A stretch of 48,294 nt of DNA from Alphaproteobacteria bacterium (lineage in GTDB: Bacteria > Pseudomonadota > Alphaproteobacteria > UBA8366 > GCA-2717185), in the NCBI GenBank assembly GCA_040905865.1, contig JBBDQU010000085.1, forward strand, positions 1 to 48,294. Direction: 5' to 3'. Shown here piece after piece: positions 9,172 to 18,073 of the stretch. A program made the position numbers and the translations under genes. A model generated the notes under the pieces. The model was given only the letters and a program-made list of their open reading frames with translations, did no database searches and had not been told where the DNA came from. Numbering within the stretch: position 1 is the stretch's first letter; each line of letters opens with the position of its first letter.

Positions 9172-11325
9172 TCAGGCCGCTTCGCGGCGCCGGCGGATGA
9201 GCTGGATGATCTCGCGCGCGGCGACGGGGATGTTCGTGCCGGGACCGTAGATCGCGGCGACGCCCAGTGCCTTCAACTCGTCGTAGTCCTTCGGCGGGAT
9301 CACCCCGCCGCAGACCACGAGGATATCCTCCGCGCCCAGTTCCTTCAGCCCGTCAATCAGGGCCGGCACCAGCGTCCGGTGCCCCGCCGCCTGCGACGAC
9401 ACGCCGATGATATGCACGTCGTTTTCGACCGCCTGCCGCGCCGCTTCGTCGGGCGTCTGGAACAGGGGGCCGATATCCACGTCGAACCCGATATCGGCAA
9501 AGGCGGTGGCGATGATCTTCGCGCCACGGTCATGGCCGTCCTGGCCCAGCTTGACCACCAGCATGCGCGGCCGGCGGCCTTCCTCGGCGGCGAAGCCTTC
9601 GACTGCCGTCCGGATTTCGGCGAAGGCGGCATCGTGGTCGTATGCGGCGCCATACACGCCGGAAATAGCCCTGATTTCGGCGCGATGGCGGGTGAACGTT
9701 TTTTCCAGCGCATCCGATATCTCGCCGACCGTGGCGCGGGCGCGCGCCGCATCGACCGATAGCGCCAGCAGGTTGCCCGTCCCGGCGGCCGCCGCATCGC
9801 CGAGCGCCTGGAGCGTTTCCTGGCAGCGGGCCTCGTCGCGGGTTTCGCGCACCGTCTTCAGGCGGCGAATCTGCGCCTCGCGCACCGCCGTATTGTCGAT
9901 GTTCAGGATTTCGACCTCGTCCTGCGCCGCCGCCCGGTACCTGTTGACGCCGACGATGACTTCCTCGCCACGGTCGATTCGGGCCTGACGGCGCGCCGCC
10001 GATTCCTCGATCCGCAGTTTCGGGACGCCCGCGACCACAGCCTTGGTCATGCCGCCCAGTTCCTCGACCTCGTCGATGATCCGGCGGGCCTCTTCGATCA
10101 GGCTCGCGGTGAGGCTTTCCACATAGTAACTGCCGGCCAGCGGATCGATCACCTTCGTGATGCCGGTTTCCTCCTGCAGCACGAGCTGGGTATTCCGGGC
10201 GATCCGCGAGGAAAACTCGCTCGGCAGGGCCAGCGCCTCGTCGAACGCGTTGGTGTGCAGCGACTGGGTGCCGCCCAGGCCGGCCGCCATCGCCTCGACG
10301 GTGGTGCGGATGATGTTGTTGTAGGGATCCTGCGCCGTCAGCGACACGCCCGATGTCTGGCAATGGGTGCGCAGCATCAGGGATTTCTCGTCCTTCGGCT
10401 GGAACAGGTCCTGCATCAGGGTCGCCCAGAGCACGCGCGCGGCCCGTAGCTTGGCGATTTCCATGAAGAAATTCATGCCGATGCAGAAAAAGAAGGACAG
10501 CCGCGGCGCAAAGGCGTCCACGTCCAGCCCCTTCGACAGCGCGACGCGGACATATTCGATGCCGTCGGCAATGGTGTAGGCGAGTTCCTGCACGCAGGTC
10601 GCGCCTGCTTCCTGCATGTGATAGCCGGAAATCGAGATCGAATTGAAGCGCGGCATGTTCTGCGCCGTGTATTCGATAATGTCGGCGACGATCCGCATCG
10701 AGGGTTCGGGCGGGTAGATATAGGTGTTGCGGACCATGAATTCCTTCAGCACGTCGTTCTGGATGGTGCCGCTGAGTTTTTCCAGGGGGACGCCCTGTTC
10801 CTCGCCGGCGACGATAAAGCTGGCCAGCACCGGCAGCACCGCGCCGTTCATGGTCATGGAAACCGACATCCGGTCGAGCGGGATACCGTCGAACAGGATT
10901 TTCATATCCTCGACCGAATCGATGGCGACCCCGGCCTTGCCGACATCGCCGATCACGCGGGGGTGGTCGCTGTCATAGCCGCGATGGGTGGCGAGGTCGA
11001 AGGCGATGGACAGGCCTTTCTGCCCGGCCTCCAGATTTCGCCGGTAATAGGCGTTGGATTCCTCCGCCGTCGAAAACCCGGAATACTGGCGGACCGTCCA
11101 GGGCCGCGCCGCATACATCGTGGCGCGCGGACCGCGCAGGAAGGGCGCCAGCCCGGGCAGGGAATCAAGGTCTCCCAGCAATTCAAGGTCGGCGGCCGTG
11201 TAGAGCGGCTTGACCTCGATTCCCTCGAGCGTCCGCCAGGTCAGGTCGTCGGGGTTGCCGCCGCGCAACTCGCGTTCCGCCGCTGCCCGCCATTCATCCA
11301 GCGTCTTCTTCGGAAAATCAGCCAT
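9172..11325 (-). CDS. scpA: Methylmalonyl-CoA mutase, single-chain
   Basis: Adenosylcobalamin-dependent mutase interconverting (R)-methylmalonyl-CoA and succinyl-CoA in propionate, odd-chain and branched-chain catabolism and in the ethylmalonyl-CoA pathway. It has 717 residues: an N-terminal TIM barrel ([36 protein letters not shown]) and a C-terminal B12-binding domain with the DxHxxG motif DGHDRG at about 596-601, where His598 should ligate cobalt. The length is typical of the homodimeric or catalytic chain. MeaB and CobS/CobT in the same window fit its cofactor needs. Confidence 0.97.
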   Translation of the reverse strand: MADFPKKTLDEWRAAAERELRGGNPDDLTWRTLEGIEVKPLYTAADLELLGDLDSLPGLAPFLRGPRATMYAARPWTVRQYSGFSTAEESNAYYRRNLEAGQKGLSIAFDLATHRGYDSDHPRVIGDVGKAGVAIDSVEDMKILFDGIPLDRMSVSMTMNGAVLPVLASFIVAGEEQGVPLEKLSGTIQNDVLKEFMVRNTYIYPPEPSMRIVADIIEYTAQNMPRFNSISISGYHMQEAGATCVQELAYTIADGIEYVRVALSKGLDVDAFAPRLSFFFCIGMNFFMEIAKLRAARVLWATLMQDLFQPKDEKSLMLRTHCQTSGVSLTAQDPYNNIIRTTVEAMAAGLGGTQSLHTNAFDEALALPSEFSSRIARNTQLVLQEETGITKVIDPLAGSYYVESLTASLIEEARRIIDEVEELGGMTKAVVAGVPKLRIEESAARRQARIDRGEEVIVGVNRYRAAAQDEVEILNIDNTAVREAQIRRLKTVRETRDEARCQETLQALGDAAAAGTGNLLALSVDAARARATVGEISDALEKTFTRHRAEIRAISGVYGAAYDHDAAFAEIRTAVEGFAAEEGRRPRMLVVKLGQDGHDRGAKIIATAFADIGFDVDIGPLFQTPDEAARQAVENDVHIIGVSSQAAGHRTLVPALIDGLKELGAEDILVVCGGVIPPKDYDELKALGVAAIYGPGTNIPVAAREIIQLIRRRREAA

Positions 11326-11482
11326 GGTTCCGCCACCAATCCATTCCGGTTTCCCGACTTATATCGGCGATACGGGTTAAGTGTCCAATAACGGTTCCGG
11401 GCGGAGAGCGTTCCGCCGCCGCCCCTTGCATTAAAAAGACCGTAGCCCGGGCAGTCAGGTACCGCACGGGCGGCGAAAAACG

Positions 11483-12352
11483 CTACCAGCAGAAGCGCGG
11501 CATGACGTAGCTGGGGGTCTGGCCTTCGAGTTCGCAGACCGCGCGGAGTTTTTCCGGATCGACCGAACCGCCGTCGACGAGTCCGAGGACCTTGCCGTGA
11601 ATGCCGCCGGCAATCAGCAGCGAATCGATGCCGGCGCGGTTGGCGCCGCCGATATCGTGATAGAGCGAATCGCCGATGGCGAGGGCCGGCCGCGCATCCG
11701 GTTCAAGGGCGAAACACCGCTGATAGACCGGCGCATAGGGCTTGCCCCGGTAATCGACCCGGCCGCCCAGTTCAAGGTAGCGGCGCGCGGTTGTCCCCGG
11801 ACAGATCGAAAAGCTGCCATCGGGAGCGACGCTGACGAAATCGGGGTTGGCGCAGACCATCGGCAGGTCGTGCGCCGCCGCTTCGATCAGATAGGGGTCG
11901 TAATCGCTCATATCCGCGGTCCCTGTCCGCGTACCCGCATTCAGGATGAAATCCGCCTCCGCGATGCTGTCCACCTCGGTCAGGCCCAGACCCTGCATGA
12001 TGTCGCGGTCGTCATCCCATGTGAAGACAACGCATTTCCGGCCGAGGTCCCGGTAAAAGGGTTCGTTGCGCGCGTTCAGCGCCTGCCAGACCTCCTCGCC
12101 GGAGGTCACGCAGTGATCGTAGCAGTCCGGGGCGATCCCCATTTCCGCCATGCGGCGCGTACTGACGGACAGGCGCTTGGCCGAATTGGACAGGATGACG
12201 ATCTTCTTGCCCCTGGCGCGCAATTCGCGCAGCGTTTCCACCGCGCCGTCATGCAGCGATTCGCCATTGTGGAGCACGCCCCACTGGTCGATCAGAAACA
12301 GGGCGTAGCGGTTCGCGACCGCCGCCAGACCTTCAAGATGTCCGATACTCAT
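11483..12352 (-). CDS. HAD-superfamily class IIA sugar-phosphatase-like hydrolase
   Basis: A 289-residue HAD hydrolase of the NagD-related class IIA type found in alphaproteobacteria (TIGR01459-like). Motif I is FLIDQWGVLHNG with the nucleophile-position aspartate at residue 22; motif II is IVILSNSAKR; motif IV is IGDSLYHDIGGANRAG. The large cap insertion between motifs II and III is present. The substrate is unknown. Its start overlaps the stop of the TipF-like gene by 4 bp (ATGA), so the two are probably co-translated. Confidence 0.88.
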   Translation of the reverse strand: MSIGHLEGLAAVANRYALFLIDQWGVLHNGESLHDGAVETLRELRARGKKIVILSNSAKRLSVSTRRMAEMGIAPDCYDHCVTSGEEVWQALNARNEPFYRDLGRKCVVFTWDDDRDIMQGLGLTEVDSIAEADFILNAGTRTGTADMSDYDPYLIEAAAHDLPMVCANPDFVSVAPDGSFSICPGTTARRYLELGGRVDYRGKPYAPVYQRCFALEPDARPALAIGDSLYHDIGGANRAGIDSLLIAGGIHGKVLGLVDGGSVDPEKLRAVCELEGQTPSYVMPRFCW

Positions 12353-13644
12353 GCGCTGATCTGTGCGTCCTCGACGAAAGCGGGTGGCGGATCCTTGCTG
12401 AGCCGCGGCTCACCAAACAGGTAGCCCTGCCCGAAATCAATACTGAATTCGAGCAATTCCACCAATTCCGGTTCGCTTTCGACTTTCTCGGCAATCAGGT
12501 CGATGCCGGCTTCGTCCATGGTCTGCTTCAGTACCCGGACGCCGCCCAGCGCCATCCGCTCCTGCGCGATGTTCAGCAGCTTCTTCCCTTCTATCTTGAT
12601 GAACTGGACGCCCTGCCGGGCAAGGCTGCCCAGGTTGAAGTCGAGTTCCGTGACCTGATCCATGGACAGGCGGTAGCCGGCGTTCGCCAGCCGCCGCAGG
12701 TCGCCGGCGGCCTCGTCCGTCAATTCGCCAATATCCCGCTGGGAAAGCTCCAGCACGAGACAGGGCGCCAGGTCCGGGCAATTCTCCAGGTATTCGATGA
12801 ATTCGGGAAAGAAGGACCGGTCGGCGATCGTGTGGGGCGACACATTGCAGAAGAACGCCGTCGAATAATTCTGCCGCTGCGTCTTGCGCAACAGCTGAAC
12901 GCAGCGGAACAGGAGCATGTTGTCGATTGCCGTTATCAGGTCGTTCTGCCTGGCGATAGCGATATACTGTTCCGGCAGGATCATCGTGCCGTCCGCCGCC
13001 CGGATGCGGCTGAAGCATTCATAATAGCGCCGCTTGCGTTGCGGCAGGCTGACAATCGGCTGCAGGTAAAGGTCGATGCGGTCCTGGCGCAGCCCGTCGC
13101 GGACGATGTCGATCACGGCGCCTTCGTCGAGGGCGTTGACGGCCCGGAATTTCTGCGCCGTGACGCTGGCGAGGTGCACCGCCGCCGCGGAGCGTTCTTC
13201 CGGCGGCGCATCGACGGAAAGGATACGTTCGCGCACCGCGGCATCCGACCCCTGGTCGGAGTAGAGCTGTTCGACCAGCGAATGCAGCACCTTCACCTCC
13301 GCCGCGACCTCGCGAATCCCGACGCCGTCGGCATCCGGCCCCATATGCCCGGCGCGCTCCAGCGCCTCGTAGATCCGGCGCACCTCGTCGCGCGCCCGCG
13401 ACAGGTCGTCCTTGTTCTGGTTATACGCCTTGCGCAGCAGGTTCAGGCGCCGCACCAGCCGCCGGTAACTGTGCCGGCGGGACATGATTTCGTGCAGCAG
13501 GCCGCAGCACACGAACACGGCGAGGCCGAAGGCCGCCGCCGTCCACGGCGCCAGCCCCGGCACGAAACGCGGCAACCCGAAGGCAACCAGCGCGGCCGCC
13601 ACCGCATATAGCACTGCTAAAACAAGATGCACCGCGATAGACAC
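12349..13644 (-). CDS. tipF: TipF-like membrane protein with degenerate EAL domain
   Basis: A 431-residue protein with two N-terminal hydrophobic segments (about 5-22 and 35-52), a coiled coil (about 60-100) and an EAL-type domain (about 175-415). The EAL domain is degenerate: the EAL triplet reads ECF (YYECFSRI) and the loop-6 DDFG site reads MDQVTE. NVS, LELSQ, IKIEGK and QGYLFGEP survive. This pattern, together with LYLQPIVSLPQRKRRYYE and LSMDQV, resembles Caulobacter TipF, a c-di-GMP-binding effector that recruits flagellar components. It is therefore more likely a c-di-GMP receptor than an active phosphodiesterase. It overlaps the HAD gene by 4 bp. The gene name rests on remembered family features. 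Confidence 0.78.
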   Translation of the reverse strand: MSIAVHLVLAVLYAVAAALVAFGLPRFVPGLAPWTAAAFGLAVFVCCGLLHEIMSRRHSYRRLVRRLNLLRKAYNQNKDDLSRARDEVRRIYEALERAGHMGPDADGVGIREVAAEVKVLHSLVEQLYSDQGSDAAVRERILSVDAPPEERSAAAVHLASVTAQKFRAVNALDEGAVIDIVRDGLRQDRIDLYLQPIVSLPQRKRRYYECFSRIRAADGTMILPEQYIAIARQNDLITAIDNMLLFRCVQLLRKTQRQNYSTAFFCNVSPHTIADRSFFPEFIEYLENCPDLAPCLVLELSQRDIGELTDEAAGDLRRLANAGYRLSMDQVTELDFNLGSLARQGVQFIKIEGKKLLNIAQERMALGGVRVLKQTMDEAGIDLIAEKVESEPELVELLEFSIDFGQGYLFGEPRLSKDPPPAFVEDAQISA

Positions 13645-13732
13645 ATATCTGCCTTTCCGTCACGCGCGTCCTGAAGAACGGCGGCACGGCAAACCTACGC
13701 CCAGATGGTGATATGAGCAAGCCTCAGGCCTA

Positions 13733-14785
13733 CTACCGGTGGTCTGCGCCAACGGCCTGCGTCACGGAATCAAAGCCGCCATCGCGCAGCAATCCGGCGA
13801 GTTCCCGCTTGATCCCGGGCAGGATGTCCGGCCCGCGAAGCGCCAGCGCGGTATAGACCTGCACGAGCGACGCCCCGGCGCGAATCTTGGCGTAGGCGCC
13901 GGCGCCATCCGCCACGCCGCCCGCGCCGATCAGGGGAATCGCGCCGCCCGTCAGCCGGTACATTTCCGCCAGCAGCGCGGTAGAGGGGGCAAACAGCGGC
14001 GCGCCGCTGAGGCCGCCCGCTTCGGCCCGGCGCCGGCTTTTCAGGGAAGCCGGGCGTTCGATGGTCGTGTTGGAAATGATCAGGCCGTCGACATGCGATT
14101 CCATCGCGACAGCGGCGATATCCCGCTTGTCGTCAGCCGTGAGGTCGGGGGCGATCTTCACCAGTAACGGCCGCGTTTCGCCGCCAGAGCCTTCGGTCGC
14201 GGCGACACGCACCATCGAAACAAGCTGCAGCAGCTGGGCGCGGTCCTGCAGGGCGCGCAGCCCGGGCGTATTGGGCGACGAAACATTGATCACCAGGTAA
14301 TCGGAAACCGGCGCCAGCCGGCAGGCCGCCGCCGCGTAATCCGCCAGCGCATCCGCGCTTTCCCTGTTGCGGCCGATATTGGCGCCGACGATCCCCGCCC
14401 CGCGCGCCGCCAGCCGTTCCGCCGCGGCGGCGATACCCTTGCTGTTGAATCCGTAGCGGTTGATGACCGCACCGTCTTTCGGCAGACGGAAAACGCGCGG
14501 CCGGTCATTGCCGGGCTGCGGCTTCGGGGTCACCGTCCCGATTTCGACGAACCCGAACCCCATGCGCAGCGCGCCGCGACAGGCTTCCGCGTCCTTGTCG
14601 AACCCGGCCGCGAGACCTATCGGGTTTGGGAATTCCAGGCCCCAGAGCCGCGTCGCCAGGATCGGGTCATCCGCACCAACCTGCCGGGGTCCGAGGCCCT
14701 GCCGCAGCGCCCAGACCGCGAGGCGATGCGCCCGCTCCGGGTCAAGGCCGCGGAGCAGCGAAAAAGCCAGTCCGGCAATACTCAT
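13733..14785 (-). CDS. pyrD: Dihydroorotate dehydrogenase (quinone), class 2
   Basis: Oxidises dihydroorotate to orotate in pyrimidine synthesis, passing electrons to membrane quinone through FMN. The 350 residues start with the amphipathic class 2 membrane helix region (LLRGLDPERAHRLAVWALRQ). Class 2 landmarks include NPIGLAAGFDKDAEA, GTVTPKPQPGNDRPR, NRYGFNSKG and NVSSPNTPGLR (the catalytic serine lies in this loop). The phosphate-binding end GAGGVADGAGAYAKIRAGA is intact. It is the last host gene before the phage cluster, whose endolysin gene ends 102 bp away. Confidence 0.97.
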   Translation of the reverse strand: MSIAGLAFSLLRGLDPERAHRLAVWALRQGLGPRQVGADDPILATRLWGLEFPNPIGLAAGFDKDAEACRGALRMGFGFVEIGTVTPKPQPGNDRPRVFRLPKDGAVINRYGFNSKGIAAAAERLAARGAGIVGANIGRNRESADALADYAAAACRLAPVSDYLVINVSSPNTPGLRALQDRAQLLQLVSMVRVAATEGSGGETRPLLVKIAPDLTADDKRDIAAVAMESHVDGLIISNTTIERPASLKSRRRAEAGGLSGAPLFAPSTALLAEMYRLTGGAIPLIGAGGVADGAGAYAKIRAGASLVQVYTALALRGPDILPGIKRELAGLLRDGGFDSVTQAVGADHR

Positions 14786-14886
14786 CCGTCAGTTGCCCCG
14801 CCCGATCGTTCGCGGCGGAGATTCGGCGATGGCACCCGCGAACGCAAGCGCCGATATGGCGCAACAGGGAAAAATCCGTCCCGATG

Positions 14887-15363
14887 TCACAGGATGTCGT
14901 TATAGAACAGGTGGCGGCCGACCCAGGCCGACGGCGCATGGCCCGCCGCCCAGCGCGGCGAAACGTGGTTGGCGTGGTAATGCGTCGCCTGCCCGGTGCA
15001 GTCGCCCAGCGATCCAGCGACCGCGCGGCGCGCGATCCGCAGGCAGCATTCGAAACCGGGATCCGGCGGCACGACGAGGAGCAGCTTCGGCCAGTTGGCG
15101 TCGGTGCTGTTCCAGCAGCTGAACTGCCGCGGTTTCAGGCATATTTCCGCGACGCTGTCGCCCCACCAGTACCCGCCCTTCGCACGGGACCGCGCAAGGC
15201 GGTTCATGACCACGGCCGCGACCGCTTCCTGTCCGCGCACGGATTCGCCCCTGGCCTCGCCCCATATGGTCCGGGCCAGAAGATCCACGGCATGGGTATG
15301 GGCATGGGAATGGGCTTGGGCCGGGGCATGGACGTCCGGCACGGCCGCTGCCGCCGCCGTCAT
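14887..15363 (-). CDS. SleB-like cell wall hydrolase (phage endolysin)
   Basis: A 158-residue peptidoglycan hydrolase of the SleB/Hydrolase_2 family, probably a lysozyme-like or transglycosylase-type amidohydrolase acting on host wall at particle release. The core is LLARTIWGEARGESVRGQEAVAAVVMNRL, with the conserved GEARGE, then FSCWN and ATHYHANHVSPRWA. The N-terminus is odd: HAPAQAHSHAHTHAV, a histidine-alanine tract encoded by a short ATGGGC-type DNA repeat (15290-15330). It is the last gene of the phage cluster and overlaps the upstream membrane-protein gene by 4 bp, consistent with a lysis module. Confidence 0.9.
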   Translation of the reverse strand: MTAAAAAVPDVHAPAQAHSHAHTHAVDLLARTIWGEARGESVRGQEAVAAVVMNRLARSRAKGGYWWGDSVAEICLKPRQFSCWNSTDANWPKLLLVVPPDPGFECCLRIARRAVAGSLGDCTGQATHYHANHVSPRWAAGHAPSAWVGRHLFYNDIL

Positions 15364-15671
15364 ACCCGTTCTCCCGGCGGGGCGGTTTGCCGGTCGAGCT
15401 TGGCTTCGATGCGCTGCAGATGGAGGGTCAGGCGGCGCTCGACATCCTTCAGGCAGTCGATCGAAGCGTAGCTCCGGGCGACGTCCAGCTTGTAGGCGGC
15501 GACATTATCCCGCAGCTGCGACACGGTCTGGTCGGTATGGTGCTGGTGCGCCGTCAGGGCTGCGTCGCTTTCGCGGCGCGTCCGCCAGAGGAACCAGAAC
15601 ATGCCGCCCAGGACGGGCAGTTCGACGGCGCTTATCCAGTTGATGAGATCGATATTCCAGGCGTTCGCCAT
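15360..15671 (-). CDS. Single-pass membrane coiled-coil protein, possible holin-class lysis protein
   Basis: A 103-residue protein with one membrane segment (about 13-29, VELPVLGGMFWFLW) followed by a charged helical region of about 70 residues (LRDNVAAYKLDVARSYASID, then VERRLTLHLQRIEAKL). The start at 15671 is chosen for the GGGAG ribosome site 10 nt upstream; an in-frame ATG at 15719 lies within the terminator hairpin. It overlaps the endolysin gene by 4 bp. Its place immediately upstream of the endolysin suggests a holin or accessory lysis role, but one membrane segment plus coiled coil is not diagnostic. Confidence 0.65.
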   Translation of the reverse strand: MANAWNIDLINWISAVELPVLGGMFWFLWRTRRESDAALTAHQHHTDQTVSQLRDNVAAYKLDVARSYASIDCLKDVERRLTLHLQRIEAKLDRQTAPPGERV

Positions 15672-15720
15672 GGATGGGTACTCCCTGTCAGGCGCGCCGG
15701 ACCGGCGCGTTGTGAACATG

Positions 15721-15741
15721 AAAAAGCCGCCCGGAGGCGGC
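15721..15741 (-). terminator. Intrinsic terminator between secreted-protein and lysis genes
   Basis: On the minus strand a GCCGCC/GGCGGC stem (plus-strand positions 15726-15731 and 15736-15741) with a 4-nt loop is followed by five T. It lies 42 bp after the stop of the 16079 gene and before the membrane-protein gene. Confidence 0.7.
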
Positions 15742-15782
15742 GTGGTGCCTTGCGAATTCGGGTTTCCGGTATCGGCTATCCG

Positions 15783-16079
15783 TCAGGCGTCCCTTCCGGG
15801 GATGCGAACCGGCTGCCACCCCGTGCCGGAAGCGACGAGGCAGGCCGGGCCGCCCGGAAGCGTCACCAGGATCGTCCAGCTTCCGGAACCGGATACGAAG
15901 ATTTCCATCAGCGCGCCGGCCGACGTCACCGCCTCGATGCTGCGGTGTTCGCCAAACTGCCGTTCCAGCCCGGCAACGAATCCGTCCCGGTCGCCGCACA
16001 ATGCCCGACCGGCCGCCGGTCCCGGCAGGGCCATGCCGGCCGCCGCGACGGCGATTGCCGCCATGATCGCGTTTCGCAT
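15783..16079 (-). CDS. Small secreted protein of unknown function
   Basis: A 98-residue protein with a clear signal peptide (MRNAIMAAIAVAAAGMALPGPAAG, cleavage near AAG-RA). The mature part has two cysteines (LCGDRD, PACLVAS), which could form a disulphide, and an end reading WTILVTLPGGPACLVASGTGW. This is a familiar small periplasmic domain in alphaproteobacteria without known function. A good ribosome site (AAGGAGA) precedes the start. It sits between the terminase and the lysis genes and may be a carried (moron) gene rather than a particle part. Confidence 0.72.
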   Translation of the reverse strand: MRNAIMAAIAVAAAGMALPGPAAGRALCGDRDGFVAGLERQFGEHRSIEAVTSAGALMEIFVSGSGSWTILVTLPGGPACLVASGTGWQPVRIPGRDA

Positions 16080-16105
16080 TCTCTGTCTCCTTGCTGTGTC
16101 GATAT

Positions 16106-17635
16106 TCAGACGTCGAAAGCCGTCTCGGCTGCGATAACGCCCGGATGGCCGCGCCAGGACGGGCGGTTCACCGCGGGCAAACGGGGCAGCCGAACCGGCT
16201 CCGACGACAGGCAGCCGCTCACCGCGTCCAGCCCGTCATCCGGTCCCCGGTATTCGCCGCCCGGCCGCCATTCGCGCATTTCAGTGATGAAGGACGTATC
16301 CCACACCGACCGGTGGGCGTGCAGGCCGCCCGCCGCCAGGACGGCATCGAATCCTTCCAGGATTCGCCGTTCCTTGGGGATGTGGTTCGTCACGGGCAGC
16401 ACCGCGCATCCGATTCCGGTCGCCGTCATTTCCTGGCGCAGCAGGCCGGGCAGGAATTTGCCGACGCCATTGGATTCAACCTGGACCGACGGCACATGGT
16501 AGCGGCCCGCGAACGCCGCGACCTGCCGGCATTGCTGGATCGCCTCATTGTCCTCCACGTCGGGATCGACGGTCAGGTACTGAACCCGGTGCAGCCAGTA
16601 TCCGCCTTCGGCATCGGTGAACACCACGGCAATCACGCTGCCGTCGCCCTTTCCCGGCGCGCCATAGGCAGGATCCCACCAGCAGCTGGCGGATACCAGG
16701 CGTCGCCCGTCCAGCGTCAGGGTCGCGATCCGGTTGCGTTCCGCGTATTCCAGATCCGCGTCATAGGGGCGGATGCGGTCGGGGTCGAGCCGCCCCGCCG
16801 CGATATTCACCGGCTGCAGCATCATCTGGCTGGCGAACTTGTTCGGCCCGTGCCGGCGCTGCAGCGCCGCGATATGGTCCGCATCGAACCGTTCGGGCCA
16901 GAGGCTGCGGCCATCGGAATCGCGGACCGGCAGCGCCAGCCGCGTGAACCCGTCCAGGAACGGCGCGGTTTCGCCCGCTTCGGCCCGCGCCGCATCGGCA
17001 TAAATCGTGTAGTAACTGTGCGGCGTGCCGGCATAGAGCTGGAATCCGCCCGGCATCAGGATATAGTCGATTTCCGACAGCCGCGCCCGCAGGTCGGCCC
17101 GCTTGGGCGCCGTGTCGCTGGTATTCGGCACCTCGACATCGTCGCAGATCACGAAATCGGCGCGGCTGCCGGTGACGTTCGCGCCGATGCCGCGCGCCAG
17201 CATGGACGGATCGCGCAGTTCCGACGGGCGGTTGACCGTAAACTGCCCGGCGCCCCACTGATCCGCCCGGGCCGGGCGCAGGTGCCACGCCAGTTCATGG
17301 CGTTCGATGATCCGCTTCACATTGCGGACCAGCTTTTTCGCCAGGTCGAGTTCCGCCCCCAGCACGAGAATGCGCAGGTCGGGCCTTACCAGCAGCAGCC
17401 AGACGCAGAACAGGCCCAGCATCGTGGACTTGCCGCTGGACCGGAACGCCAGCATCAGCAGGCGCCGGTCACCGCCGCGCCAGCGCGCCTCCAGCCAGCG
17501 GGCCATGCGGATATGCAGGGCGGGCGTATCCTCTCCCTGGGTCCGGTTCCACAGCCAGACGAATTCGGGAAACGGCGTTTCGCGCGCGGCGGCGGAATTC
17601 ACCGTCGGCGCGTTGTCACTCTTCATCGGCGGCAT
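16106..17635 (-). CDS. terL: Phage terminase large subunit
   Basis: The DNA-packaging motor and nuclease, acting at the portal vertex. It has 509 residues. Walker A is LAFRSSGKST at about 62-71; Walker B with the catalytic acidic pair is ADFVICDDVE at about 149-158. The motor coupling segment QLYAGTPHSYY follows. The C-terminal RNase H-like nuclease domain begins with the conserved aspartate in SCWWDPAYGAPGKGDGS and continues with VQVESNGVGK and DDGLDAVSG. All catalytic motifs look intact. It overlaps the upstream putative small subunit by 20 bp (or 11 bp from an alternative ATG at 17626). Confidence 0.95.
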   Translation of the reverse strand: MPPMKSDNAPTVNSAAARETPFPEFVWLWNRTQGEDTPALHIRMARWLEARWRGGDRRLLMLAFRSSGKSTMLGLFCVWLLLVRPDLRILVLGAELDLAKKLVRNVKRIIERHELAWHLRPARADQWGAGQFTVNRPSELRDPSMLARGIGANVTGSRADFVICDDVEVPNTSDTAPKRADLRARLSEIDYILMPGGFQLYAGTPHSYYTIYADAARAEAGETAPFLDGFTRLALPVRDSDGRSLWPERFDADHIAALQRRHGPNKFASQMMLQPVNIAAGRLDPDRIRPYDADLEYAERNRIATLTLDGRRLVSASCWWDPAYGAPGKGDGSVIAVVFTDAEGGYWLHRVQYLTVDPDVEDNEAIQQCRQVAAFAGRYHVPSVQVESNGVGKFLPGLLRQEMTATGIGCAVLPVTNHIPKERRILEGFDAVLAAGGLHAHRSVWDTSFITEMREWRPGGEYRGPDDGLDAVSGCLSSEPVRLPRLPAVNRPSWRGHPGVIAAETAFDV

Positions 17636-17942
17636 AGCGGGAAACGGCGTCGCGGGCAGCCGCCATCATGTCCGGCCCCGCGCCGCCGCCATCCGCCGGC
17701 GTATCCGCACCCGCCGCCGACCACCAGTGCACGAGTTTCGCCAGCGCCGCGATATGTCCGACCATCGTCTTCCCCGCCGCATGCCGGGCGGCGAGGTCCC
17801 GGGCGTCGATGGCGATGCCGGCGCCGTTATCGTCGGCCTTCGCCGGAACGGGCGTGGCGGCAAAAGCGGCATAATCCGAAACCGCCAGACGAAGCGCTTC
17901 GGACAACGATTCCTTCAGGGCGCAGTCACTGCCAAATTTCAT
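17616..17942 (-). CDS. Putative terminase small subunit
   Basis: A 108-residue, largely helical protein directly upstream of and overlapping terL, which is where the small terminase (DNA-recognition) subunit is expected. The segment ALRLAVSDYAAFAATPVPAK and the helix ARDLAARHAAGKTMVGHIAALAKLVHWWS are the only notable stretches; no helix-turn-helix can be asserted. The functional call rests on position and size. A strong terminator ends only 21 bp before its start, so its expression needs read-through. Confidence 0.55.
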   Translation of the reverse strand: MKFGSDCALKESLSEALRLAVSDYAAFAATPVPAKADDNGAGIAIDARDLAARHAAGKTMVGHIAALAKLVHWWSAAGADTPADGGGAGPDMMAAARDAVSRYAADEE

Positions 17943-17962
17943 CTTTCCCTCACGATAGACAT

Positions 17963-17986
17963 AAAAAAAACCGCCCTGAGGCGGCT
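17963..17986 (-). terminator. Strong intrinsic terminator after the tail/esterase genes
   Basis: On the minus strand the stem CCGCC/GGCGG (plus 17971-17975 and 17980-17984) with a 4-nt loop is followed by eight T, the clearest rho-independent signal in the cluster. It ends transcription from the esterase gene while lying immediately before terS-terL, with no visible promoter in between. Confidence 0.85.
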
Positions 17987-18073
17987 AACAGATCACGGTG
18001 GCAGGTTTACAATTATGGGGTCAGATGCCGACCGATCGTATTAGTTCCTGGTACCATTCCTCAAAATTGGCAA

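Noticed and set aside
6887-9250. A 787-codon plus-strand reading frame
   Set aside because: It lies entirely opposite the TipN-like gene; the 25-residue repeats and high GC keep this frame open. It has no domain pattern and its start lacks context.
12349-13644. Active c-di-GMP phosphodiesterase
   Set aside because: The EAL triplet and the DDFG loop are both altered, so enzymatic activity is unlikely.
14786-14886. Possible left attachment site of the phage cluster
   Set aside because: I found no direct repeat shared with the right boundary (30824-31700) and no tRNA gene at either edge.
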